The translations under genes and the position numbers were made by a program. Shown here one piece after another: positions 19,752 through 31,014 of a stretch of DNA of 64,000 nt; within the stretch, counting starts at the first letter, position 1, and the number at the start of each line of letters is the position of its first letter. Below the pieces are notes generated by a model. The model ran no database searches. It was not told the origin of the DNA and was given only the letters and a program-made list of their open reading frames with translations. Location of the stretch: contig CAJNDS010002140.1 of the NCBI GenBank assembly GCA_905221605.1, forward strand, positions 514,001 to 578,000. Reading direction: 5' to 3'. The stretch is from Symbiodinium natans. Taxonomy: Eukaryota > Sar > Dinophyceae > Suessiales > Symbiodiniaceae.

Positions 19752-19846
19752 TTTAGGGGCTCCTAACAGTCCTGTTGAATAGGGATTACCGTACCCCCGA
19801 ATATGATTGCAATTCAGGACTGTTCTTATAAGGGGGAGCATCCTAA
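19752..19846. mobile_element. Inverted-repeat element, family TTGGGATGTTCC, diverged
   Basis: TTAGGGGCTCCTAACAGTCC on the left and GGACTGTTCTTATAAGGGGG then AGCATCCTAA on the right. Confidence 0.7.
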
Positions 19847-20039
19847 GCTAGATCCTGGCTCAAAAATCCCCCAGAATCCTACTCCTGCATTACCGAAAAG
19901 ACGATCGGGCTTGCCAGAGTCACTTGTGGAATCTATGGCTTGTGAGAGGAATGGTTTGTCACCAACAGATGATGAGTAACTTGGCCGAGAGTGAAGCACT
20001 GCGTCTTAGCCATGCAGTCTTCTTCAGTCCAAGAGAAGA

Positions 20040-20160
20040 TGCTGCTGGATGCTCATCGCTGCTACTACGGTCGCTGCCGCTGCCATTGCTACTGCCACTG
20101 CTGCTGCATCATCTGCTGCTACCACTGCTACTGATCTTTTGCTGCCAGAGCCATTATTAA
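20040..20160. repeat. Trinucleotide-rich GCTGCTACT tract
   Basis: Imperfect GCT/ACT/GCC triplets giving alanine-, leucine- or serine-rich frames. Possibly coding low complexity, but no exon signals were confirmed. Confidence 0.5.
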
Positions 20161-20952
20161 AAGTCCCTACTTGTCGTGCTCCTGTCCTTGCTGGCGCTCT
20201 GGCCTCGTCTGCAACTCAGGTCACCGGAAGATGCGCTTTCGTAAGACCACCATGCCGGAGAAAGGAATTTGAAGCGGGCGGGTATCATCCCGTTCGTTGT
20301 TCGCGCTCCAGCTGCATCTAGCAGACAAAGAACACGTCTCATAGGCATCTTATCCTAGGTAGGATCAGGGGGGCCCTGAAAGGGGAAGCCTTCGTAACCC
20401 TCTTCTGGCTCTCTTAAACAGGGACCTTCTTCAGAGGGTCTATATCCCCAAGGGTCCCCCTAAATCCTATCCCCTATCTTACCAATATCTTACAAGATAT
20501 AGATCCCAGAGTTGCACCCAAAGAGCCCTTAGTTGGGCATGCTCGGGGTTTTGGCTGGCCTCGGGTCTCAATGGACCACGTTGGATTGGATCCCATGAGC
20601 CCTCATCCTAAACCCTAAACCCTAAGCCCTAAGCCCTAAACCCTAAACCCTAAACCCTAAACCCTGAGGATTCCAGCAGCTTGCCTTCGTGCCTGGAAGA
20701 CGCGTGGAGAGTTGCGGCAGTGGTCTGCCCCAGCTTTCGGTGAAGCCCTTGCCGACGGTCGGGGCATGGGTCAGACTGAAAGTGTTACGGTCCTTTTCCT
20801 TTTTTTTTAACAAGATATCAGTTTTATGAGACCATTCTGCACGGTGGCGCGCATCTTTGTTTTCAGCAGTCCATCGTTGGCATCTGCCAAGCAGAGCCAA
20901 AACGAAGTCTTCAGTCAGAAGAGCTGGCGGTTGCACAATTCGAGATCTTTAT

Positions 20953-21153
20953 TCAGTCCCGCTCAAGGAACCCGATGACTCGTTCGTGCAAGATGTGCTT
21001 CCCAGCTAGGTTTACATGAGCAGTAACTGCGTTGCCCATGCTGGGAAGCCCATCTTTGTAGTGGACTCTGCACCATGTAGAGACAGCGTGCCTGTTTCGC
21101 CACGTGCCCAGTACATCTTCAGGAGCAGTCTTGGCAACGTCAGGCCCCATCAC
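20953..21153 (-). CDS. Unidentified ORF, possible exon
   Basis: A minus-strand frame reading TWCRVHYKDGLPSMGNAVTA then HVNLAGKHILHERVIGFLER. Composition is plausible for protein; a second minus-strand frame follows at 20643-20936. No family recognised, no clear splice sites. Confidence 0.2.
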   Translation of the reverse strand: MMGPDVAKTAPEDVLGTWRNRHAVSTWCRVHYKDGLPSMGNAVTAHVNLAGKHILHERVIGFLERD

Positions 21154-21545
21154 CCCTCAGCTTACAAAACTCACGAGAGTTTGGTTAAAATGATAATCAA
21201 AGTGGCCTTCATCTTCAATCCCGCGTCGAAGAAGCTCCTGGCTAGCGGACTACAGATGTAGTTGCACCAGGTTTTTTTTCGCGTGGCTCATCTAAGTTAA
21301 CATGAGGCTTCCGATGTCGGATTCTCTGTGATTCTGTACAGCTCAGAACGGTAGGCAAAGCCTTCCAAACACAGTCTGCACGGCCCTTGCCAGTAAACAA
21401 AGAATCCTACCTCTGCCATGGTGCAATATGGCCTTGTTTTTTGGGTTGCCTTGAAGTGCTTTGTTCTTGGAGAATTAGCATAGCTACTGTCAGGGCAATG
21501 AAGAGTCACCGTAGCCACCAGTCATCCATGACGTGCATGACACAC

Positions 21546-21621
21546 GATGGTACCTTTTTGGGGGGTTCCCATTACAGTACACACCCTTGCACACTTCCTT
21601 GAAAAAAAGGGGACCATCCAT
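21546..21621. mobile_element. Inverted-repeat element with ends GATGGTACC
   Basis: CGATGGTACCTTTTTGGGGG left, TTGAAAAAAAGGGGACCATC right. Confidence 0.65.
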
Positions 21622-21794
21622 GTGCAACGGCCAGCTGCTGTCCATGTCGCCAGGTCGGCGTCGGCCCCCTCTGAGCTGGCTTCGCAGAGCAGCGCGGGTT
21701 GCTCTGTTGGACATGTCTCACTTCCGCACCTTTTCTCCCTCAGATGTCGAAAGCGCATAATTAGGCTTGAACTGTGCATGCTGGGAGCCCTCTT

Positions 21795-21852
21795 CTTACT
21801 GTTGGCTAGCAGGGAATGGGGGAATTTGGGCCTTATATTATATACCCTTTAA
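21795..21852. mobile_element. Inverted-repeat element fragment, family AGTAGGGAATGAGG
   Basis: Left half: CTTACTGTTGGCTAGCAGGG then AATGGGGGAATTTGGG, most like the 57.4-kb copy. Confidence 0.65.
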
Positions 21853-22659
21853 AAAGTAGGATCCCCTTTATCGTAAACCCCCTTGTCGAAATCTCACCCT
21901 TCTCAAGTAGGGAGGGGAGTTGAACATGTCTGCTGCGCAGGCCAAGCCTCTGACATGTAAGATGGAACTTTGAAGAGCTTGGGGCCACCGAGCTTGGGGC
22001 CACCGGTGGATGACCCTTTTGGAACTCCTCTTCCACACATTTCTAAATAAGATCCTCTTGAGCCCAGAAGGGGAAGCTCAAAATACCTCAAGTGCGTTTT
22101 GCGATGGTTATGGTGGATATTGCAACTGCGGTTTCGCGTGGCAGGGGTGCCGGCAGAAGCCGCTGCGGGACAATGTATGGCTTAGGGTTTAGGGTTTCGG
22201 GTTTAGGATTTAGGGTTTAGAGGTATGGCGAAGTTGGGAAATAGTCCACAAAGGGATCACTACGCTGAACATTGAGATGGAGCTGTTTGTATGTTCGCGT
22301 CTTGTCCTGCACCAGCGACCTTTGTACATGCTGCTGCTTGTCCCACATTCCGACTAGCTCGAGAGACAACAGAGCTATTGCAAAGGCTGCGCAAACAAGT
22401 TGCTTTCTGATGGATGTTGATGGGCGGACAGTGGCAGCGTCGAGATGTCAAAATGCCAAAATCTCAACTACAGAAAGCAGGATCAGACGCTGACTTTGAG
22501 CTTCTTTTTAGGGTTATGCAGACATAATATATTTAGGAAATATGTATGTATGTATATACGCGCATGTACATGCTAGAGATGAGCGCCTGCCAGAATTATG
22601 GTTCTTGAAGCCGGTACTACGGTGGACACGAGTTGTTGCGAACATCCGTAAACCATGGG

Positions 22660-22786
22660 AAAGCGACATGGGCCCCACCTAAAGCGATAACCTTATTTTG
22701 CACATATCAACCTGTTTTGCTTGATGGGGTCCTGCAGTCCCATAGTATGTAAAGCGATATGGGCGCCACGTAAAGCGATAATGTGG
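22660..22786. repeat. Direct repeat AAAGCGAYATGGGCSCCAC
   Basis: GGAAAGCGACATGGGCCCCA then CCTAAAGCGATAA at 22660-22692 and GTAAAGCGATATGGGCGCCA then CGTAAAGCGATAA at 22750-22782. Confidence 0.7.
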
Positions 22787-23759
22787 TATCCTGCGACCTC
22801 GCACCGTTGCAAGTAATTTTGTCCGTCTCTTATATTTTTTATAGTACCTATACCGATACCTATACCTAAACCTATACCTTTCCTCATACCTTTTCCTATA
22901 CCTATACCTACACCTACACCCATACCATACCTATACCTATACATATACATATGCATATTCATCTACATGTACATATGCATGTGTGTGTACGCGCACACGT
23001 CTGTGTGTATATTCTGTGTACACGTATGTGTATATCAGGAAACATATATATATATATATATGTGTATATATATATGTATGTTATCCATTCGTTCAATTAG
23101 ATTCATAGGTTTCGGGTTTATGTGAAGGAATGGTATTTCCTCTCTCTTAAAGTCTTAAAGGCAGCGCACGGAGGGCTTCACCTGCCAACTCTGCAGCCGA
23201 CCGTCGTTGCTGAGCAGCTGAGACCCCGAGAGATCTCCTGGGCCCTTATCCCTGAGCCCTGAGCCCTAAACCCTGAGCCCTAAACCCTAAACCCCCCCGT
23301 GTGCATTCGGCTCAAGAACCTCATGTCCGCTACTGAACATTTCGTGGGAATCTGAGGGGGCCAGATGAAAGTCAACATCCCTCTAAACCCGGAACCCAAC
23401 ACAAACTATTCCAGCGGTGAGCCTCAGATTCCCGTGGGTCATCCTAGACTAGGTGCCGGCCTCGGTATGTCTCGCGGCGAGCGCTGAAGGCCACTGCAGC
23501 TGCTTCTTCTGCTTCTTCGCACGACTTTCCTTATGCGCGTGCCACGCGCATATGAGACGTACGTGAACATATGCATGTGCGGCATATGCCTGATCTGTGT
23601 TTACTTGAATTTTGCGATGTTTTGGATGTCTGTCTGCAATGTCGGTCTGTCTTTGTTTGTGTGTGCATGCGCCAGCGCTGGCATACCTGAATCGGAGGTG
23701 CAACTCTCTTTCTCTCCCTTCGCACACACCCTGCACTACGCACTCGCAAGTACCTGGGT

Positions 23760-23993
23760 ATGGGAGACATCACTACCATTGGAACCGATGCCAGTTCCCT
23801 GCATCCCAAGATTCAGAGTTCTGCATGCAGTTTGTTGCTTCGCAGCTTAACGAGAAGACGTGGCAAATGGCTCGAGGAGGATTCTTGGCTGCGAGGCCTT
23901 GAGTACTTCTGGAAATTAGCCGCCAGAACTGGGGGCAATCGGACCAAGTTCCTCTGCAACATGTTTCGCTTCTTGCTGCTCTTCCAGCTCTCT
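23760..23993 (+). CDS. Candidate exon, unidentified, ends at GTAAGT
   Basis: An open frame ending KFLCNMFRFLLLFQLS directly before GTAAGTTCC. The stretch WLEEDSWLRGLEYFWKLAAR looks amphipathic, and the end is hydrophobic. The upstream boundary is unknown. It lies between the two channel genes and matches neither. Confidence 0.35.
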
Positions 23994-24399
23994 GTAAGTT
24001 CCATGCTGACAAGTGTATGGCTCACCCCCTGAAGAATGTGAAGCAAGTAAATGAACCATGTCGAGGTTAGTTGCAGAATTTCACAAGCAAAGAGGCGCGT
24101 GGCCTAAGTTGTTAGTTGGTATTGTATGTACATATATATATAGGGCTTCCGGCCTGTTGGCAAAGTCTAGTTCTACTTACTGGGAGACTGTTTGCAGTCT
24201 GCTACAGGGATGTTGAAGCCCACAACCTGGTGTGACAATGTGGTGTGATGCTGTTTTGTTTTCTTGCTGTGCGTGCGTGCGTGGGTGTGTGTGTGTGTGT
24301 GCGCGGGTGTGTGTGTGTGTGTGTGCAACTCCATACATACAGCACCATTGCTGAAGCTTTGGGGCAACATGTTTGATGTCAGGATCTGCAGCGCAAAAA

Positions 24400-24519
24400 C
24401 ATCATCCATGCAGCTGGCACGGCTTGTGGCTGCAACCTGCGTGGCGGGAAGCAGCGCGCACGCTCTCCTGCCAAACAGGAGCCCGAAGAGTTGGTTCGTC
24501 ATCCTTGCATTTCTCTACG
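24400..24519 (+). CDS. Candidate exon, unidentified
   Basis: It reads SSMQLARLVAATCVAGSSAH then PNRSPKSWFVILAFLYG, ending where a recurrent mobile-element sequence begins (GTACTTCTCATGGTCCC), which could supply a GT donor. It may belong with the candidate exon ending at 23993. No family was recognised. Confidence 0.25.
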
Positions 24520-24623
24520 GGTACTTCTCATGGTCCCTGAGTATGGCCCCTGACCTTTTTAAAGAGTTCTGAAGTATGGGCCCTTGGGTTCTACAGGGTA
24601 CATACGGGGTATAAAAGGGGTCC

Positions 24624-24657
<34 letters not shown>
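24520..24657. mobile_element. Inverted-repeat element, family GGTAGTTCCATGGGCCC, right end replaced by AT repeat
   Basis: GTACTTCTCATGGTCCCTGA then CTTTTTAAAGAGTTCTG and TATGGGCCCTTGGGTT as in the other copies; the right end runs into (TA)n at 24627-24654. Confidence 0.65.
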
Positions 24658-24658
<1 letters not shown>

Positions 24659-25414
24659 CAAGTCACTCTCAGCCCCACGGGGCTTTCGAGAACAATGTTG
24701 CGAGTAGCAAAGAGCAAAGCTTTTCAAAGCTAGAGGTCAGTTAATTAAGTTCTTCGGTGGCGAGCCATGCATTATTTTCTGGGGGGCTTCTGAACGGAAA
24801 TACGGGTTCCCACAGCGTCATGCGGGCATTGCTTCTGGCTGGTTTCGGACTACTCTCCCTTTCCCTTCTGCTTCCCCTTCCCCGTCCCCTTCCCCCTCCC
24901 CCCCTCCCTTCCATTTCCCTTTCACTTTTTCCCTCCACACCTCGCCCTCTGCCTCTGCCCCGCCCCTGCACACCCCAGGCGACAGTACATTGTTGTTTCT
25001 GCTCACCAGGAAATTTAACTCACCACTCGCTGCATGCACAACTTAACAGCACAAGGAGCCACCAGGCCAGGCCCCACCCGCCAGTGAGTCAAAGGTCGCG
25101 TGCAGAGCTATTGAGTAACTTGAGAGAGGAAGCAGAGCTTGTCCGTGTAGCGAAAAAATTGGACACTCAGGTTTTCCATCGACATCAAGGGGCCACACCT
25201 CTTCGACCACCACAGACGATTCGCCCTTGAAACGCTGTCAATTCCCCGCCCTTGCCCCTCGCTTTATATCCGATACGGCTGCCGATGACATGATGGTTTT
25301 CCCCAACACCTTCCTCCGATCATTGTGTTTGCAAATGAGGCCCCCTGCGTCGAGACTCGTTTTGTTGACACCTTCTTCCTTGTCTTGAAGCCGGCTCCTG
25401 CTGTCATTCTAATT

Positions 25415-25522
25415 TTGGGATGTTTATCTTATACTAACAGTCCTTAAGAGGGATTCTAATAGGGGTACTATAATCCCTATTAAGGACTTTTGGGACTGTT
25501 AGTATAAGGGGGAACATCCCAA
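25415..25522. mobile_element. Inverted-repeat element, family TTGGGATGTTCC
   Basis: Ends TTGGGATGTT / AACATCCCAA with long arms CTTATACTAACAGTCCTTAA. It is the best-preserved copy in arm length; no target-site duplication was seen. Confidence 0.8.
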
Positions 25523-25857
25523 GAATTGTGCCCAAAATTCCTGCCTGTACCTTGCTCGTCTGCTTGCATGGCTCCCTGCGCTCACACAGCTGGCTTTCGT
25601 TGCCTTGCCCCATTAATTGGTTACTTAAGTAATACAGGGGCCTGGATAATTGGAACACGGTTTTTTTTTTTTGGGGGGGGGTATTATAGTAACATTACCA
25701 AGGGACCATAAGGGAATATATCATTCGTGATTATTCCGATTCTTGTAGTAAACGAAGAGGCAGGAACATGAGAGACCCATGCGTGTGGAGCGTTGTTCTA
25801 GCAGCTAACCTCTCTCCTTGAGTTTCCATGTGCCAGGACCCTTGGTCAGGTATACCA

Positions 25858-26184
25858 TCACCAACAGGATATCCATGAGAGCCAAGCTGACCATGAAGCA
25901 GGCCAGGCCATTTGCTTTTGCCCACCACGGTAGACAATTACGTTGATCAGCACTGAACTGCCATGCGTCAAAGAACATCCATTGTATCGTCCTAGATGGA
26001 AACCGGCAATTGCAAGTGGAACTTGGGCTTTCACAACTGACGAGTTGAGAGACCAGACCTTTGGCCTTAATGATGTGTACTTGGGGGCATAGGCGTAGAC
26101 TCGGGTGGTCTTCCCAATTTCAAGCTTCAGACCTTTGACTGTTCTGGACTCAACCGCCGCCCACCATTCTAAATCGTAAAACAT
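25858..26184 (-). CDS. Unidentified ORF, possible exon or gene fragment
   Basis: A 108-codon open frame on the minus strand with protein-like composition (for example VKGLKLEIGKTTRVYAYAPK and KAQVPLAIAGFHLGRYNG). No family was recognised. It is one of few minus-strand frames here not explained by a repeat. Confidence 0.25.
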   Translation of the reverse strand: MFYDLEWWAAVESRTVKGLKLEIGKTTRVYAYAPKYTSLRPKVWSLNSSVVKAQVPLAIAGFHLGRYNGCSLTHGSSVLINVIVYRGGQKQMAWPASWSAWLSWISCW

Positions 26185-26481
26185 TCACGGCTTGGCAGCG
26201 AACTCTATGTAGACTAGCCCAGTCCGCAAGTGGTAACAACTTGCGGACTCAATCCCAAATTCACTCCCTCTTCACAGAGACTGCGACAGGAAGAGAGAGG
26301 AAGAGAGAGAGAGAGAGATATACTGGGCACGGGCATGCACCGCGCACGCGTGGGGGATCTTTAAAGCCCTCCCTCAAGAAGATGATGCGAGAGATAGAGA
26401 GAAACTCTTGTGGATACCATTTACAGGGGGACTTAGAGCGTGACCCATACCTTCACCTAGACTGCAGTATTTAGGCAGGGC

Positions 26482-26532
26482 CCTGAACCCTAAACCCTAA
26501 ACCCTAAACCCTAAACCCTAAACCCTAAACCC
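26482..26532. repeat. CCCTAAA array
   Basis: About 7 units. Nearby 20608-20667 and 23247-23293 hold similar short arrays with CCCTAAG/CCCTGAG variants. Confidence 0.9.
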
Positions 26533-27822
26533 CCTTCGAGCCGCAGGACCTCCGCGAGCTGGCGCCAGGCTGTCGGATTGCGGTTTGGTAAAATGGTCTT
26601 GGAGGTGGAAAGCTACAGAAGGAGTGCCCCTGTTTTGGGAAGTAGCCAAATGTTTGCAGTTTACAATAGCCCCAGAGTGAGTGAGGGACCCTGAGTATTG
26701 CGTGGGTCGGGGTTGGGGAGGGGGGATTACCATGAATGGAAGGGGAGAACCCCGAAACCCTATAACCTTAAAACCCTAAACCCTAAACCTTAAGCCTTCC
26801 GATCCTGAAGTATAGCATCATACCACCAGCATGAGCTGGGAGGTCTCCAAAGGATTATCGGGTTCTTCTTATTGTTGCAATATTGTTGCATTCATAGGGA
26901 ATGAAGGGCATGGGGTAATCATACGAGTGCTATTGAATTGCTACCATTCCTACATGTCCTGCTGACCAGATGTAAGTTAAGTGGTCTCCACATCATCTTC
27001 GTTTCTCTTACCACCGGCAGGTCTGGCATACTTCAGCCGGGCATCTCACTGAGGTACGGTTTCATCCAAGTTTAGGGTCTCCCTCCCACCCTCACCAAAC
27101 TGTCTGAGAGACTTTGAGCCCTGATGTCAGCAGGCAAGGGTATACTGACTAGGGCTTCAGAGGAATGGCATTGGCTGTAGGGAGTGACTTGTGGGTCTGT
27201 CGGAGTCTCTGCTTCTGTACTTGCTTGAAAATGAAGAAAGCTTGTTCGTGCATGTGTCGAGCGGAACGGCAATGCAACGTCAAGTACTTTTGAAGCGCAT
27301 GCATAGTATGGCATATTTATATGCGTGCGCTGTCTCGTGAGAGCTGATACTACCGGTGCCTATCTGCCAATGTTCATGCACGCATGCGCGTATGTTTGTG
27401 TGTAGAGTTATATAAGTATGCAGTTGTACATTTCTGCAGTTATTGTTCATACAGAAGAGGAGGGGCCTGTGCTTTTTGGCATAGCACACTTGCTAGACTT
27501 AGACTTATCTGCTTGCTACAATCTCAATATGTTCACAGGCAACACAGGAGATTTCTGGATCTTCTCGACACTTTTTCTGATCACAGAATTAGCCAAAAAG
27601 CTCCACCTCATTCCAGTCCCCTATCTAGACTTATCCCAACTCGTGTAAAAGTAGGTTTACAAAAGCCTAGGCCCCACAGGAACTGCTCCGCAATTATATT
27701 TGAGAGCTCGCGATCGCACATGCGTTCAGGGGCCTGTAATCAGAAGTTCGGACTAGTCTGTATGTACACATGTTAACAGATCTCTGTGTGTGAGGCATGC
27801 TGAGTTTTCGGTGTGCGATGCT

Positions 27823-27905
27823 CAATCCCTAACCCCTAACCCCTAACCCCTAACCCCTAACCCCTAAACCCAAAACCCTAAACCCTAAACCCTAAACCCT
27901 AAACC
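27823..27905. repeat. CCCCTAA then CCCTAAA array
   Basis: About six CCCCTAA units change to CCCTAAA units, a clean switch of unit type inside one array. Confidence 0.9.
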
Positions 27906-28515
27906 CGGTGGCGCTGTTGCCTGTGGCGAGGCATGTTGGAGCCCGCGAAGCGCCTGACGACGCGGAGGCGCGTAGGATGCTTAGGGGGCGTTTTGTTGGC
28001 GGGGATTCAGGGCTTAGGGCTTAGGGCTTAGGGTTTAGTAATTATAGGGTTTAGGGTTTAGGGTTGGCCCATCAACATTTCCTTCAATTGGGCTAGCCCT
28101 GTTAGGGGGGTTCCTACCCCTATTGTGGGAAATACCCAGTTGGATTGTTGTGCCACATCAGCTCGAACAAAGCTTCAACTCTAGCATGGTTCGGGTGTCA
28201 GTGGAATGCACCGGAGGGCCACCGCTGCACCAATCCCAAAACACTCTCTGCAGGAAGGCGTCCGCTTCAAGGACCGGACTGGCTGAAGGGCAAGTTAGTG
28301 CCGTGCACTCCAATTTGTGTGTGTGTGTGTGTAAGATCATGTAGTTCGCTAGTAATGCAGTGAGAGATAGGAAAATACTTGGATTTTTGCAATGGCCAAC
28401 AGGCAAGTAAAGGTCCATGTGAGCAGGCTGGGGTAGACTTCCCATGGCTTCCCTGAGCCGACCAAGAGGATTGCGATAAACAGAAGAAACCCACGAATAC
28501 GAAAAGTAACAATAA

Positions 28516-28630
28516 CTAGGACCCGGAGAAGGCCTTTTTTTTCCTTTTTTTTGGGGTTGGGGGTTCCCTTATAATCCCCTGAAAACCAAAAAGGTTGCCC
28601 TTTTTATTCCTAGGTTACTCCCGGGTCTAG
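28516..28630. mobile_element. Inverted-repeat element, family CTAGGACCCGGAGTAGGC, with 5-bp TSD
   Basis: CTAGGACCCGGAGAAGGCC left, CCTAGGTTACTCCCGGGTCT then AG right, direct repeat AATAA at 28511-28515 and 28631-28635. Confidence 0.75.
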
Positions 28631-28784
28631 AATAAGAAGAAGCCACGTGAGCAAGACCAGGAGGTCCAGGGTCTTGGACGTATGCGAACCTTGGCAACCC
28701 CAAGCCCGAAATCCGAGGCATCGACGTAGACGCAAACTTTTACTTCCCCTGAGGTGAAGCAGCAAGTTGGTGAAGGCTAAATGG

Positions 28785-28873
28785 GTGGATCCGAAAATGG
28801 GGGTACCTTCTTGGGGTCCTTATAAGGGAATCCTACTATTTGGAGGTCTATATTGAGGGGTCACTTATTTTCC
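28785..28873. mobile_element. Inverted-repeat element, family GGGGGTTTACGAAAATAGGGG, diverged
   Basis: CCGAAAATGGGGGTACC left, GAGGGGTCACTTATTTTCCC right, core CCTTATAAGGGAATCCTAC shared with the 63.86-kb copy. Confidence 0.75.
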
Positions 28874-28875
28874 CA

Positions 28876-29061
28876 CATGAAGCCGGCGCAAGTCACTCTC
28901 CAGCAGCGTCGTCTCGCAGGGCCGAGAACTCGGCTTGCCGATGAAGGCTGTGCCGTTCAACAGTTCAACTGGCCATGCTTCGGGAGACCTCGCATCAAAA
29001 TGAAGCAATCAGGGTGGGGGAAAAGCGAGGCAGCGGGGCCAAAAGGGCCCAGGTCTTGCAG
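28876..29061 (+). CDS. Candidate exon, unidentified, ends at GTAAGG
   Basis: An open frame reading TLQQRRLAGPRTRLADEGCA then FNWPCFGRPRIKMKQSGWG, ending at CAG|GTAAGG. It starts next to an inverted-repeat element (28785-28873). Basic composition; no family recognised. Confidence 0.3.
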
Positions 29062-29382
29062 GTAAGGTTCCACATGGCCCAGTTGGCCGAAGCGTTTCCG
29101 GCCCGCGAAATGACGAGGCAGAAGTGCGCTTAAATCCCAACAAGTCCTACTAATAGGGTTTAGGGTTAGGGCAAGAGCATGCCCTGTGAAACCGATGTTG
29201 CGCTACTCGCGGCAGGAGCATACGCTGAATTACGTCCCTGCAGCCCAAGCGCACAAGGTTTTTGGCCCGACGTCACATTTGCAAGAGTTTTTGCGAATAA
29301 CCTAGACTGCTCGTGGACATATATGTTTACTTGGTTCCAAGAAAAAGCGGCGATGTGTGTGATGCAACGTCTTGTGAGCGCA

Positions 29383-29470
29383 GGAAGCAATCTTGAACTC
29401 CGTTGCTGGCTCGATCTTCCTCTTCCTGGCCTTGTCTGTCCAGTGGTTCAACGAGGCCATCTTGCTTGAT
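29383..29470 (+). CDS. Candidate exon with one transmembrane segment
   Basis: The reading frame gives AILNSVAGSIFLFLALSVQW then FNEAILLDGR. The hydrophobic helix followed by W-[FN]-N-E resembles the membrane segment/WNEG turn of TMEM43-like proteins, but one helix is too little to assign a family. A 4-bp-TSD element (29501-29601) begins 30 bases downstream. Confidence 0.25.
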
Positions 29471-29500
29471 GGCAGGCTTCTGTTATGCTGGCTGCTAGAT

Positions 29501-29601
29501 GGGGGTTTACGAAAACAGGGGATCGTAGAATAGTCCCCTAAATAGGAGGATTCCCTTATAGTGAGGACCCCAGTAAGGTACCCCTAATTTCGAAAACCAC
29601 C
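29501..29601. mobile_element. Inverted-repeat element, family GGGGGTTTACGAAAATAGGGG, with 4-bp TSD
   Basis: GGGGGTTTACGAAAACAGGGG at the left, CCCCTAATTTCGAAAACCACC at the right, direct repeat AGAT at 29497-29500 and 29602-29605. Confidence 0.85.
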
Positions 29602-29703
29602 AGATAGTCTTGCGGTTTTGTCGCCTGGCGAAAATCTCCCTCATGCTGACCTGAGCTTGCGCAGGAGCGAAGTGCCAAGATCGAGGCGCCAGTGCCCGCT
29701 GCA

Positions 29704-29770
29704 TGGTTTAGGGTTTAGGGTTTAGGGTTCAGGGTTCAGGGTTTAGGGTTTAGGGTTTAGGGTTTAGGGT
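29704..29770. repeat. TTTAGGG / TTCAGGG array
   Basis: About nine units. Confidence 0.9.
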
Positions 29771-30415
29771 ATCTCAGTGTGTCTGTCCCTCCCACCCCAA
29801 GACACACTTGTCAGTTATCTAGATTGTGGGCACCTTGTTTGGACCGTGGTGTCACAAAGAGAAACCCACACCGCTGCTTCGGTCGAAGGTCCTGCTGACG
29901 CGAGGGCTCGAGGACTGCAAGAGGTCGCCGAGCTAAGCAGACCTTAAACCACTGATGTGTTGCTGGAAGGGTCTGAGGAGCTGCATGAGCTGACTTTGCA
30001 ACCATGCACCTGACACGCATGCTGACGGGAAAGATTTTTTCGGGGTAGTGGCCCTTAGCAAACAAGGCTTCGTTTTACGGTAGTGGGGTCTCGGTTTCGT
30101 AGAGGTGCAGCGTTTGACTCTGTCAACCAAGCTTGGGCTCACAAATTCAGCCAGGAGGAATCAACAAAGTATAAATATGCTGGTGGCAAGGGCACCAATT
30201 ACAAGAAACCGCACACATCTACAGGAAGAGGAGAAGGCACACTCGCCAAAACGTCTGATAGCTGTGCTATGGCTTCCGACAGCGTGGAAGAGACTGCCAA
30301 GGGAACGCCCGGCGCTTTGGCAAATTCTGGGTTACGAAATATCAACTCTCGCACTAGTTCTTCGTAGGGGATCAGGGAAATTTGGTCCCCTACATTTCTC
30401 TTGAACGGAACTATA

Positions 30416-30518
30416 GGGGGATTTACGAAAATAGGGGACCCCCAGTATAGACCCCCGAATAGTAGGATTCGCCTACATAAAGGACCCCCAAAAAGGTACC
30501 CTAATTTCGGAAATCTCC
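30416..30518. mobile_element. Inverted-repeat element, family GGGGGTTTACGAAAATAGGGG
   Basis: GGGGGATTTACGAAAATAGG left, CCTAATTTCGGAAATCTCC right. A CCCTAAA/CCCTCAA array starts immediately downstream. Confidence 0.8.
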
Positions 30519-30523
30519 AAAAC

Positions 30524-30606
30524 CCTAAACCCTACACCCTCAACCCTAAACCCTAAACCCTAGACCTTCCTAAACCCTCCTAAACCCTCCTAAACCCTCA
30601 TAAACC

Positions 30607-30659
<53 letters not shown>

Positions 30660-30665
30660 ACCCCA
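30524..30665. repeat. CCCTAAA / CCTCCTAAA / CCCTCAA array
   Basis: It follows directly on the right end of a small inverted-repeat element (30416-30518) and changes unit type three times, ending in about nine CCCTCAA units. Confidence 0.9.
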
Positions 30666-30800
30666 TCCTAGTGGGACAGAAATTTGTGAGGTGTCTAATT
30701 TTTAAGTGTTGTTGCGAGCCAGTACAGCAAGCCCTCGCAGAATCCTGGCACCCCAAGTTCTCTCGCAGGCAGCTTAGGGAGCATAGGATCCTTACATTTC

Positions 30801-30914
30801 AGGGTTTAGGGTTTAGGGTTTAGGGTTTAGGGTTTAGGGTTTAGGGTTTAGGGTTTAGGGTTTAGGGTTTAGGGTTTAGGGTTTAGGGTTTAGGGTTTAG
30901 GGTTTAGGGTTTAG
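30801..30914. repeat. TTTAGGG array
   Basis: About 16 units, opposite in orientation to the 30524-30665 array. Confidence 0.95.
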
Positions 30915-31014
30915 GAGCATTCAGGTCACAGCGCTGAGGAGCCATCATCGCAGACGCCTGCGAAGGTGGCAGCCCATCTTTGCGCCATGCAGCACACGTC
31001 ACCTTGTGATTTTC

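Larger units (their letters stand above)
18933..23759. other. Intergenic or intronic region, few features
   Basis: Apart from the elements and arrays listed, the stretch holds short open frames on both strands (for example 20953-21153 minus) with no recognisable family. It may contain undetected exons of channel copy 1 or another gene. Confidence 0.5.

Noticed and set aside
23300-23330. Possible relic of the dinoflagellate spliced leader (GCATTCGGCTCAAG)
   Set aside because: Only partly like the known leader end CCATTTTGGCTCAAG; similar GGCTCAAG words at 1447 and 1940 lack the rest. No confident spliced-leader relic was found.
30083-30404. Two overlapping ORFs that might be a reverse-transcriptase or other element fragment
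   Set aside because: No conserved motif of any polymerase or transposase family could be seen in either frame.
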